Positions 37,122-45,730 of a stretch of 64,000 nt of DNA are shown one piece after another; within the stretch, counting starts at the first letter, position 1, and each line of letters opens with the position of its first letter. Location of the stretch: contig JARLGY010000037.1 of NCBI GenBank assembly GCA_031292525.1, positions 248,001 through 312,000 on the forward strand, read 5' to 3'. Both the position numbers and the translations under genes were made by a program. This DNA comes from Flavipsychrobacter sp. (GTDB lineage Bacteria; Bacteroidota; Bacteroidia; Chitinophagales; Chitinophagaceae). The notes beneath the pieces are model-generated. The model was not told where the DNA came from. It did no database searches and saw only the letters and a program-made list of their open reading frames with translations.

Positions 37122-38006
37122 CTATGAGATCTTAAAAGAAAGCATCGAAATAGATCCCATTACAAGCTTATCATTAAATAGTGAAATGGATTCCTTTTCA
37201 GTTTTTAACGCCAATGCATAAATAAGTGGAAGGAAATGATCTGGGGAAGGAGCTGCAAGTGCTACTTCTCTGCCTAGCGACTGATAGTTGATAAGCTGTT
37301 TATGATCATCGGTCAATATAAGCCGCTTAAGCCGCTCATTAGCCTCAATTGCCCAGTCAAAACCATATTCCGGCTCTTTTATCTTATCCCAGGCTATAGT
37401 ACCCAAATTGTGCACCATATTACCACTACCTATTATCAACACGCCCTTATTCCTTAGTGTCATCAATTCTTTTGCCAGCTCATAATGGTAAGCAGCAGGT
37501 TTCCGGTAATCAAGACTCATCTGTATCACTGGTACATCAGCAATGGGATATAAATGTTTTATCACACTCCACGCCCCATGATCAAGGCCCCATTTATCGT
37601 CAAGGCCAACTGTGGTTGAAGTTATTATTTTTTTAGTTTCAGCAGCTAGTTCAGGGCTACCAGGAGCCGGATACTCCACATCAAAAAGCGCTTGGGGAAA
37701 CCCGCCAAAGTCGTGAATTGTTTTGGGCCGTTCCATTGCTGTTACAAAAGTTCCATTCGTTTCCCAGTGTGCCGATATGCAAAGTATGGCACTGGGCTTG
37801 GGTAACGTTCTGCCAATTTTCTGCCAGCCATGTACAAACTCATTATCCTCTATTGCATTCATGGGGCTGCCATGGCCTAAAAAGAGAACAGGCATTTGGG
37901 GCGTACTACCAAACGGTTCAGTTAGCTTTTGCAGCGCATCCAATTTCATAGCTGTTGTCATAAAGGGCAAAACAGCCAGTGCTTTTATAAAATTTGATCT
38001 TTTCAT
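37122..38006 (-). CDS. ygiD: YgiD/LigB-type extradiol dioxygenase (4,5-DOPA dioxygenase-like)
   Basis: The 294-residue protein belongs to the class III extradiol ring-cleavage fold. Visible metal-ligand and family motifs are VLFLGHGSPMNAIEDN, ILCISAHWETNGTF, DFGGFPQALFDVEYPAPG, DHGAWSVIKHLYPIADVPV and APSPDHFLPLIYAL. These carry the conserved histidines. An N-terminal extension MKRSNFIKALAVLPFMTTAM looks like a signal or Tat-like region, which the E. coli protein lacks. An extracytoplasmic location is therefore possible. The in vivo substrate of YgiD-type enzymes is uncertain; activity on L-DOPA is known for the E. coli protein. Confidence 0.9.
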   Translation of the reverse strand: MKRSNFIKALAVLPFMTTAMKLDALQKLTEPFGSTPQMPVLFLGHGSPMNAIEDNEFVHGWQKIGRTLPKPSAILCISAHWETNGTFVTAMERPKTIHDFGGFPQALFDVEYPAPGSPELAAETKKIITSTTVGLDDKWGLDHGAWSVIKHLYPIADVPVIQMSLDYRKPAAYHYELAKELMTLRNKGVLIIGSGNMVHNLGTIAWDKIKEPEYGFDWAIEANERLKRLILTDDHKQLINYQSLGREVALAAPSPDHFLPLIYALALKTEKESISLFNDKLVMGSISMLSFKIS

Positions 38007-38176
38007 TGATACTGGCTTATCAACATAAATTTACGCACAATAAAGCTTTATATACTATAATCATCGCTTATAGCAGCTTCATCAGTCAATTGTAGCGGCA
38101 TAAGGATCAATACAGGAATGCCGTTCATCCTTTATTGACTATAATCTTATATTTACTCCCTTAAACAATTTTTTAA

Positions 38177-39589
38177 ATGAGCGCAGTATATAGAACCGAA
38201 CACGATTTTCTTGGAGAAAAACAAATACCTGATACCGCATACTATGGAGTGCAGACATTAAGAGCGGTTGAAAACTTCAACATCACCGGCATCACGATGG
38301 CCAAAGAACCACTTTTCATACAAGCTTTTGGTTATGTAAAGAAAGCCGCAGCAATGGCCAATAGGGAGTGCGGCGTGCTGGATCCCAAAATAGCCGAGGC
38401 CATTATATATGCCTGCGATCAGCTTATTGCCGGCAAGTATCACGATCAGTTTTTAACCGACCTGATACAAGGTGGTGCGGGTACGTCTATAAACATGAAT
38501 GCAAACGAAGTAATAGCCAATATAGGCCTGGAATACATGGGCCATAAAAAGGGCGAATACCAATACCTGCACCCCAACAACCATGTAAACTGCTCGCAAA
38601 GCACTAACGATGCCTACCCTACAGCCTTCAGGGTTGCACTATACCGCAAAATAGACTCCTACATAGAGGCAATTGAAAAACTCATCGTCTCTTTTGCAAA
38701 AAAGGGTGTTGAGTTTAAAGATGTATTGAAGATGGGACGCACCCAGTTGCAGGACGCCGTACCCATGACATTGGGACAGGAATTTAAAGGCTTTGCAACA
38801 ACTATAGGGGAAGATGTAAAGCGCCTGCGTGAAGCTCAAAGCCTGGTAACTGAATGTAACATGGGCGCAACAGCCATAGGCACTCGTATCAATGCCCCCG
38901 ACGGTTACCCTGAAATATGCACAGATCACCTGGCTGCAGTATCCGGAATACCCATAACCCTTGCAGAAGACCTCATTGAAGCTACCAGCGATACTGGCGC
39001 CTACGTGCAGATATCGGGTACACTAAAACGCAGCGTTATCAAAATATCCAAAATTTGCAACGACCTCAGATTGCTGTCCTCAGGCCCCCGTTGTGGCCTT
39101 AACGAGATAAACCTGCCCAAAATGCAACCCGGTTCATCCATCATGCCCGGCAAGGTAAACCCTGTAATACCAGAAGTAGTAAACCAGACCGCATTTTATG
39201 TTATAGGTGCAGATGTAACAATCACCATGGCTGCTGAAGCAGGACAGCTACAGCTAAATGTAATGGAGCCGGTAATTGGCTTTAGCCTCTTCACATCATT
39301 AGAGTACATGACTAATGCTGTGCATACCCTGGCTGATAAATGCATTGACGGCATAACTGCTAATGCAGATGTTTGTCGCGACATGGTGATGAACAGCATA
39401 GGTATTGTTACCGCGTTAAACCCTATACTAGGCTATGAAGTGAGCGCAAGTATAGCAAAAGAGGCATTGGCCACCGGTAAATCCATACACGGTATTGTGG
39501 TAGAAGAGCGCAAGCTAATAACACAAGAAAAATGGGATGAGATCTATTCTTTGGAGAATCTGATCAACCCGAAGTTTATAAACCAATAA
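38177..39589 (+). CDS. aspA: Aspartate ammonia-lyase (aspartase)
   Basis: AspA deaminates L-aspartate to fumarate and ammonia. The 470-residue length, the N-terminal EHDFLGEKQIPDTAYYGVQT, the QGGAGTSINMNANEVIAN and CSQSTNDAYPTAFR segments, and the lyase signature GSSIMPGKVNPVIPEV all match. The aspartase-specific GTSINMNANEVIAN and the length separate it from fumarase C, though the two are related and the assignment is from sequence alone. The gene stands alone with its own terminator. Confidence 0.94.
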   Translation: MSAVYRTEHDFLGEKQIPDTAYYGVQTLRAVENFNITGITMAKEPLFIQAFGYVKKAAAMANRECGVLDPKIAEAIIYACDQLIAGKYHDQFLTDLIQGGAGTSINMNANEVIANIGLEYMGHKKGEYQYLHPNNHVNCSQSTNDAYPTAFRVALYRKIDSYIEAIEKLIVSFAKKGVEFKDVLKMGRTQLQDAVPMTLGQEFKGFATTIGEDVKRLREAQSLVTECNMGATAIGTRINAPDGYPEICTDHLAAVSGIPITLAEDLIEATSDTGAYVQISGTLKRSVIKISKICNDLRLLSSGPRCGLNEINLPKMQPGSSIMPGKVNPVIPEVVNQTAFYVIGADVTITMAAEAGQLQLNVMEPVIGFSLFTSLEYMTNAVHTLADKCIDGITANADVCRDMVMNSIGIVTALNPILGYEVSASIAKEALATGKSIHGIVVEERKLITQEKWDEIYSLENLINPKFINQ

Positions 39590-39627
39590 AATTACTAGAT
39601 TCCTTAGGGTACTATAATTATAAATTT

Positions 39628-39658
39628 AAATAAAGCGCTACTTGTTAGCGCTTTATTT
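39628..39658 (+). terminator. Rho-independent terminator after aspA
   Basis: A perfect 13-bp stem (39628-39640 with 39646-39658) with a 5-base loop lies 38 bases after the aspA stop. The stem is A/T-rich at its base, so it could work in both directions. Confidence 0.88.
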
Positions 39659-39937
39659 AACCAACCCCAATGGATTGCGGGATAGTAAGCTGGCAACCAA
39701 CTAATCTATACTGAATTTATCTAGCCTTAGCTCTTAGAATTTTAAACTCATCCCACCGTCCACTGGCAAACGGCTATAGCAAACCGTAACATACTCCAAA
39801 CGGACATTTACCGATTTTATTTTTGGTGGTCGTTGTTAGTCACCAGGCAAAAGAAAATAGCACAATCAGTAAAAAGTACCATTATTCACTTATAATCCAC
39901 TGCTATTTACCTGGCATAGTATGTAGCTTTGCAACAG
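39659..39937 (+). promoter_or_regulatory. Upstream region of the AraC gene with a TAnnTTTG box
   Basis: The stretch is non-coding. TAGCTTTG at 39924-39931 is an exact match to the Bacteroidota -7 box and ends only 6 bases before the ATG at 39938. Transcription would then start at or next to the start codon. No good TTTG -33 element is seen at the right distance. Confidence 0.45.
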
Positions 39938-40840
39938 ATGAAAAAAGGAAACACCATACTACCAGTTTACGACTTATGGCCTTTTAACAACGATAATAGC
40001 AAGTTAAAAAGAGAGGTGTATGCGGCCCCTTTTGCACCCTACCTGGCAGCGCACCCTCACTTCCTGGTACCACACCGGCATTCATTTTATCATATGGTGA
40101 TGTTTACTAAGGGGAGTGGAGTTCACGTTATAGATTTTGAACAGTTCAGCATACAAAAGGGACAGCTCTATTTTATGGCACCAGGCCAGGTGCATACCTG
40201 GAACTTTACTACACCGCCTGATGGATATGTGGTTAATTTTTCCCCTGGCTTGTTCTCCACTTTTTTATCAGACATACATTACCTCGATCAATTCCGATTT
40301 TTTAGTGGAATTGGACAGGAAAGTGTCCTGCAGCCCGACATCGATACGTTTATAAAGGCGGAAGAGATACTCAGTAATGTAGTAAAAGAAGTACAGAATG
40401 ATAGTGCCGGAGCATTAGATATGATTCGTTCGCTATTACTTTCTTTGTTCATTATCCTTAGTCGTACCACTATAAAAAATACAGACAAACAAGTGCCGCA
40501 ACACAACAGGTTGGTGCTCCTTAACTTCAGAAAACTGGTGGAACAATACTATACAGAAATGAAACTCCCCAAAGAGTATGCGGCCATGTTGTATATAACA
40601 CCCAATCACCTGAATGCTTTGTGCAATGATGTATTGGGGAAGCCAGCTGGAGAAATAATACGAGATAGAATAGTACTGCAGGCCAAAAGACTACTGGTAA
40701 ATGCAGATCTGCAAGTTGCTGAAATAGCCAGTCAATTGAATTTTCCTGACAATTCGTACTTCACAAAATTCTTCAGGAAATACACCGGCAGTACACCTGA
40801 GAACTTTAGGAAACAAACTTTAGGATCAACTTTAAACTAA
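39938..40840 (+). CDS. AraC-family transcriptional regulator with N-terminal cupin
   Basis: The 300-residue protein has a cupin-type sensor half (HRHSFYHMVMFTKGSGVHVI, then QKGQLYFMAPGQVHTW). Its C-terminal half has the two helix-turn-helix units of the AraC family: YAAMLYITPNHLNALCND and VAEIASQLNFPDNSYFTKFF, followed by the typical FRKYTGSTPENFRK. I use the ATG at 39938. An in-frame TTG at 39929 overlaps the predicted -7 promoter box and is unlikely to be translated. The DUF983 gene follows after 5 bases and is probably cotranscribed. Target genes and ligand are not readable from the sequence. Confidence 0.93.
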   Translation: MKKGNTILPVYDLWPFNNDNSKLKREVYAAPFAPYLAAHPHFLVPHRHSFYHMVMFTKGSGVHVIDFEQFSIQKGQLYFMAPGQVHTWNFTTPPDGYVVNFSPGLFSTFLSDIHYLDQFRFFSGIGQESVLQPDIDTFIKAEEILSNVVKEVQNDSAGALDMIRSLLLSLFIILSRTTIKNTDKQVPQHNRLVLLNFRKLVEQYYTEMKLPKEYAAMLYITPNHLNALCNDVLGKPAGEIIRDRIVLQAKRLLVNADLQVAEIASQLNFPDNSYFTKFFRKYTGSTPENFRKQTLGSTLN

Positions 40841-40845
40841 CAACT

Positions 40846-41271
40846 ATGTGTGCTAAAAAATCAAGCAATGAGACTGGGCTTTTAAAAAGTATCATTACCA
40901 ACAAATGCCCTCATTGTCGCAAAGGCAACTTATTTATAGACCCTAACCCCTACCATTTAAAAAGCACAATGCGTATGCCCGATAGGTGCCCAGTATGTGG
41001 TCAGCAATTTGAATTGCAAACCGGCTTTTATTTTGGCACGGGGTATGTAAGCTATGCGTTATCTGTTTTGTTTATCATCATCTTTTTTATAGCATGGCAC
41101 CTTACACTCCATTTATCCCTGCAAGACAATAGCATCTTCTGCTGTATGGGTGTAAGCGCATTAATGCTCATTGTATTACAACCGCCTATGCAGCGCATAG
41201 CCAGGTCTATCTGGATAGCTTGCTTCGTCCGTTACGACCCTAATTACCATGCTAGCACAGGATCAATATAA
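40846..41271 (+). CDS. DUF983 family membrane protein
   Basis: The 141-residue protein has a zinc-ribbon-like start (TNKCPHCRKGNLF, then PDRCPVCGQQFEL, two CxxC pairs) followed by two hydrophobic segments (YALSVLFIIIFFIAWHLTL and CCMGVSALMLIVLQPPM). This matches DUF983, a family of small inner-membrane proteins of unknown function widespread in Bacteroidota and alphaproteobacteria. It starts 5 bases after the AraC gene and ends 7 bases from the convergent MscS gene. Confidence 0.9.
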   Translation: MCAKKSSNETGLLKSIITNKCPHCRKGNLFIDPNPYHLKSTMRMPDRCPVCGQQFELQTGFYFGTGYVSYALSVLFIIIFFIAWHLTLHLSLQDNSIFCCMGVSALMLIVLQPPMQRIARSIWIACFVRYDPNYHASTGSI

Positions 41272-41278
41272 AGTCATG

Positions 41279-43756
41279 CTAAACAACCTGGATATCATGC
41301 GCAGAGAATGCATCGTATATCTTTTTCAGCAATTTACTCTTTATAGACTGTGCCCGTTGCACATCTGTTATCCAAACAAACGATTTCATGTTCATCGACT
41401 TGTCATTCAAGCTGAGCAACAAAAGCTCAGGTGGCATTGTTTTCAATACTTCATCACTACTGTCCAGCACCTCCATAACCACATTTCGCACCTCGTCGTA
41501 AGTATGGCCTGGCGCCACAGAAAACACAAGTTCTACCCTCATATTTTCGTTGCGCAAAGTCCAGTTGATCACCCGTCCCGACAATAGGTCTGCATTAGGC
41601 ATTATGATCTCAGCCCCTTCTTCCTTCACCAGCTTGCTGCTGCGTATGCCTATATCTAACACACGCCCTTTACTATCGCCAAGTTCTATATAATCCCCGA
41701 TCCTGAAGGGTTGTTCAAATATGAGTATCACACCAGATACCAGGTTATTCACAATGCTTTGTAAACCCAGACCAATACCCACACCTAATGCGCCAAGCAC
41801 TATTGTTATCTTATCAATAGGCAAACCAGATGCTGCCACAGCTATAAGAAAACCCAGCACAATAAGCACTAGCCTTGTCATGGCCAATCTTGAGCCGTTC
41901 TTCTTCACCTCAGGATCCCATTTATCATCTGGCCTGCCGTACAATGAACCTACGCCTTGCTGCAATAAGTTAGAGACATAAATGATCACCGCAAAAAGAA
42001 GAATGCTTCCTATCTCAAAACTGGTATTACCTATCTTTCTGGGGGTGGTAAGGAAGCTTGTTAAAACCTCATCAAGAATATTATAAATATTAAGACTTAC
42101 AGTGAATACAATAGTCCAGATAGCCGTAGACAGAAGCACTAATATACGCCTGAACAATACTAACATACGCTCATAATTGAACTTGGAAGTAAGCCCTCCA
42201 GACATTTTATTCACTTGGGTTTGCAATTGCAACGTCTCCATTACAACATTGATAAATACAGAGAGCGCAACGATCTGGGTAAGTCCAAAAATTGCTGTGA
42301 CACCAAATATTTTAGCCAAACTAAGACGCCCGAAAATATTACACAAAATAGCGCCAACGTTAAGCACCAAAAATATCACTGTAACCGTTTTCACCATCCA
42401 CACAGGGGTCATTTCATGCTTAACTATTGCCCTAAACCAAAGCACACCAATAACAACAGAACATATGTTCAATCCCAGCAGCAATAATCTTGATCCCAAA
42501 GCTGGCGTTAACAAGGTACCAGTAACTATAAAAATTACGTACAGCAATGCAATAACCACCCAATAACTGAACACCCTTTTAGGCCATATCTTGCTCATCA
42601 TTACAGTCAGGCATACTACAAGTAAAAGCTCTATGAACTCAACATAAGTGGTAGGCGGATGCAGATCGTAAAGAGGCGCAATGGTGAACGTAACTATTAA
42701 TGCAGGTAAAACAGCAAACCGTGTTATATATTGATACGCTGGCTGTACAACATCCGGATCATTTGGGGCATTTTTGATTTTCCTAATATTCCAGAATACC
42801 CAGAACATAAATATAAATCCTGTGACCAGCAACCATACCTCGTCGTCCCAGTTACGTTGAAAATAAAAGCCAAGTACTTTTCTACGCGCACGGTAAGACC
42901 TGTGTACCAGCACATCTGCCTGTGTATTATCATCTTGTTGTATTCTCTTAAAATCCCACAAGTATTCATATTCCTTACCCAGGTTTTTAACACTAACCTT
43001 TCTCAAAAGATCATTGATCCTATTCTTAAGATCTATATCTTCAAAGTACAAGTTGCTCACATTTGCCTGCAATCGGCTTATTTGTGTAAGCTCCGCATTG
43101 GTATTCTTTTTGGCCTGCCTCCATTTACCTCTCAGGTCATTTAGTTCGCTGCCATACAAAGCAATAAAGGCACTATCCTTAAACAAAGATCTTAATACTG
43201 TATCCTTCTTAAATGCGGTCATTTCCGCATTCATGTCCATCAGTTTCTTGTTATATTTAAACAATGTTTCTCGCCATACTACAACTTGATCTTGTATATC
43301 GGCCAGCAGTATGTTAAACATCTGCAGGTTCTTTACATCCAGCACGTTGGTATAGATGGTAAGGTTCTCGTCTATAATGTCCACATTACTATCCACTGTA
43401 GCTATGTTTTCATCTATGTCATGAGTATCAAAACCTATAGAAGTAACATTGTTTATCTCAGTTAGTGTATTGTGCAGGTTCTCCAGTTTATCCAGCAGAC
43501 TGTCGATCCCTATTTCATTCAACATGCTATCTGATAACACCAATGAATGTGATTCAGCAATAACACGGCTAAACCTTATGGTATCCTTAAGGCGTTGACT
43601 GTATTTTGCTATCACGCGCTGCGGATTTACAGCATGTGCTGGAGTTTCCCTTCCTTTAACCTTTCGGATGCTATCCTTCTGTTGCGCGGTAACGGGTAAA
43701 GCAAACACCCACAATATCAGAATGAGTCCGGATAAATATTTAGAGGTTCTTTTCAT
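41279..43756 (-). CDS. Large MscS-family mechanosensitive channel with periplasmic N-terminal domain
   Basis: The 825-residue protein has a signal peptide (LILWVFALPVTAQQ), then a helical periplasmic region (about residues 25-305, coiled-coil-like). About eleven transmembrane segments follow. The last is the MscS pore helix GALGVGIGLGLQSIVNNLVS. The conserved beta domain continues with IFEQPFRIGDYIELGDSKGRV and IIMPNADLLSGRVINWTL. The architecture resembles the large MscK/MscM-type members instead of the small 286-residue MscS. Such channels open under membrane tension to release solutes in hypo-osmotic shock. Two DUF3857 genes and a cyclic glucan synthase gene lie upstream on the same strand; the nearest is 61 bases away. 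Confidence 0.94.
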   Translation of the reverse strand: MKRTSKYLSGLILILWVFALPVTAQQKDSIRKVKGRETPAHAVNPQRVIAKYSQRLKDTIRFSRVIAESHSLVLSDSMLNEIGIDSLLDKLENLHNTLTEINNVTSIGFDTHDIDENIATVDSNVDIIDENLTIYTNVLDVKNLQMFNILLADIQDQVVVWRETLFKYNKKLMDMNAEMTAFKKDTVLRSLFKDSAFIALYGSELNDLRGKWRQAKKNTNAELTQISRLQANVSNLYFEDIDLKNRINDLLRKVSVKNLGKEYEYLWDFKRIQQDDNTQADVLVHRSYRARRKVLGFYFQRNWDDEVWLLVTGFIFMFWVFWNIRKIKNAPNDPDVVQPAYQYITRFAVLPALIVTFTIAPLYDLHPPTTYVEFIELLLVVCLTVMMSKIWPKRVFSYWVVIALLYVIFIVTGTLLTPALGSRLLLLGLNICSVVIGVLWFRAIVKHEMTPVWMVKTVTVIFLVLNVGAILCNIFGRLSLAKIFGVTAIFGLTQIVALSVFINVVMETLQLQTQVNKMSGGLTSKFNYERMLVLFRRILVLLSTAIWTIVFTVSLNIYNILDEVLTSFLTTPRKIGNTSFEIGSILLFAVIIYVSNLLQQGVGSLYGRPDDKWDPEVKKNGSRLAMTRLVLIVLGFLIAVAASGLPIDKITIVLGALGVGIGLGLQSIVNNLVSGVILIFEQPFRIGDYIELGDSKGRVLDIGIRSSKLVKEEGAEIIMPNADLLSGRVINWTLRNENMRVELVFSVAPGHTYDEVRNVVMEVLDSSDEVLKTMPPELLLLSLNDKSMNMKSFVWITDVQRAQSIKSKLLKKIYDAFSAHDIQVV

Positions 43757-43817
43757 TCAGTATAATATATCAACAACTACAAAAATATCGTTTTAAAAAT
43801 ATATTATTGGCATGAAT

Positions 43818-45728
43818 CTAATTATGGTTCAACACTATATTTACAGGGTAGCCAGCGTTTACAACACCAGCAAACTTTTCATAATCATGATAAAACATCC
43901 TATCATAAACCCCACTATGCTGCACGTATTCGCGGGTAAGTAAAAGCTGCCCATTTAAATTTGTGATGTTGCAGTTATAGTGTCCAAACTTGTATTCTAT
44001 ACTCACTGGCTCGGGGATATATTCTACAGATGTATTTGCAGGAGTTGCAAGCGTGAAGGTGTCCCGTATGGCATACGAGTTAGTAATAAAAAAAGACGTT
44101 TTTCTCTCCGTGTTCATGGTTGTATATTCCTTCTTAATAGGAGCCACATTCATATTTATAAAAATCCGTGTCCCTCTTTTATTATACATACTGCTAGCTG
44201 TTATAACTACATGCTCATCCACAGCCATGTAAGGATCATCGTCAACTGGCTTTAGGGTAAACTTTTCAACGCTGTAACTGGGCATTCCAAACTTTGTATT
44301 TTCATAGTCCTGCAGCTCTTTAGGTTGGCTTAACTTTATCCTGCCATTCAGTTCCTCTCCAGGTACGCCACTATAACGATTATTCATTTCTATTTTCAAT
44401 TCGTCCGCATCTCCACATACTATTTTAGCATTTCTGCATTCCCAATTCACACTTGTGTCATATACAGGCGTGTTTACCAGTACGCCTCCTTCCTGGGTTA
44501 TCATCAGCGCGGTCCTATCATCCGTAAAATCACCTAAAAAATTCATTCTCGAATAGGGACTTGTACACTCAAGCCACATTGTATCTTTTGTAAGCGGAAT
44601 ACAGAGTATTTCGTGATTGCCTTGAACATGCGGAAAGTTCTTCGAAAATGACCGCTTATAGTCTTCTTCGCCATAGATCACTACGGGATATGATTTTATT
44701 CCAACAACTTCCAACAAAGCCATCATATAATTACTGAGCGCCTTGCAATCACCATATTTGTTCTTATATACGCTGCCAGCGTCGATGGTCTGCCATCCTC
44801 CTATACCATATTGGATTGATACATAGCGTGTCGACTTTTGCAGCCATGAATATAGAATGTTTATTTTTTGCTTTGTATCAACAATATTTAACGTGAGTTC
44901 TTTTACCTTACTTTTTGTTTCGTCCGATAATGTATCCCGGTTTTTATTCAACGTAAAAAGAAAATCGCCAAGTTCTTTCCATGTTTTCATGTTACCGGCA
45001 TAACCCTGGCATTCAAAATACTCAGGAGCTACTATAACAGAAGACATTAGTGATTCCTTTGAGTAACTAAGTGGCTCTTTAATAAATGCACTTATATTCT
45101 TCACTTCCCACAACCTGGTTATCATACCGTCTTTCATCGTCATTGTATCCCTCGGCAGCATATTTTGTTTAAATCGCAACTTAAAATCTTCTGGTACACT
45201 TATCTGCAGGCTGGCATGTTCTACCGCACAATTTTCAGCGAGTTGAGGTTGCCAGGGGGCAAAAGTAAATGTATGCCGTTGCCTTGTCACAACAGTATAT
45301 TCTACTGTGTAGGGATATTGCCTGTAATCAACATAATAATAACGTTCCATATCGTCGCTATAAGTACTGGTATATGCATAAGCAGCTCGAGTTTTAAAGT
45401 CAAAAGAGCGGATCTTTTTAACAAGGTTGCCATCTTTATCAATTATCCGCCCCTCAACACTTTCTATAGCTACAAGGCTTGAATAGAAAGTATGTTCATT
45501 TGCAAATACATTCCCTTTTTCATTTAGCACTGTAATTACAATATGCTCCGTTATGTAAACCTCAGTTGGCGATTCTATATTTATTTCAGTGCGGTAGTCT
45601 CTTATTACAGCATCTGCATTTTTTAAAAGGTTTCTGTCTATTGAAGATGCACCATAATTCACATCATTTGCAAAACCTCTAAAAGGTAATGCTGTAATAA
45701 AAAATAAAAAGATCAGACGTTTAAGCAT
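43818..45728 (-). CDS. DUF3857 / transglutaminase-core exported protein, catalytic Cys kept
   Basis: The 636-residue protein has a signal peptide (LIFLFFITALPFRGFA). An N-terminal DUF3857 beta-domain follows (YRTEINIESPTEVYI to about residue 230), then a transglutaminase-like core and a C-terminal DUF3858-like beta region. The core keeps the cysteine (NKYGDCKALSNYM) and the histidine (VQGNHEILCIPL). The third position is glutamate (WLECTS) where many members have aspartate. Such proteins are periplasmic or surface-linked in Bacteroidota; no substrate is established. The stop codon is separated from the MscS start by 61 bases. The upstream paralogue ends 2 bases before this start. Confidence 0.88.
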   Translation of the reverse strand: MLKRLIFLFFITALPFRGFANDVNYGASSIDRNLLKNADAVIRDYRTEINIESPTEVYITEHIVITVLNEKGNVFANEHTFYSSLVAIESVEGRIIDKDGNLVKKIRSFDFKTRAAYAYTSTYSDDMERYYYVDYRQYPYTVEYTVVTRQRHTFTFAPWQPQLAENCAVEHASLQISVPEDFKLRFKQNMLPRDTMTMKDGMITRLWEVKNISAFIKEPLSYSKESLMSSVIVAPEYFECQGYAGNMKTWKELGDFLFTLNKNRDTLSDETKSKVKELTLNIVDTKQKINILYSWLQKSTRYVSIQYGIGGWQTIDAGSVYKNKYGDCKALSNYMMALLEVVGIKSYPVVIYGEEDYKRSFSKNFPHVQGNHEILCIPLTKDTMWLECTSPYSRMNFLGDFTDDRTALMITQEGGVLVNTPVYDTSVNWECRNAKIVCGDADELKIEMNNRYSGVPGEELNGRIKLSQPKELQDYENTKFGMPSYSVEKFTLKPVDDDPYMAVDEHVVITASSMYNKRGTRIFINMNVAPIKKEYTTMNTERKTSFFITNSYAIRDTFTLATPANTSVEYIPEPVSIEYKFGHYNCNITNLNGQLLLTREYVQHSGVYDRMFYHDYEKFAGVVNAGYPVNIVLNHN

Positions 45729-45730
45729 AG

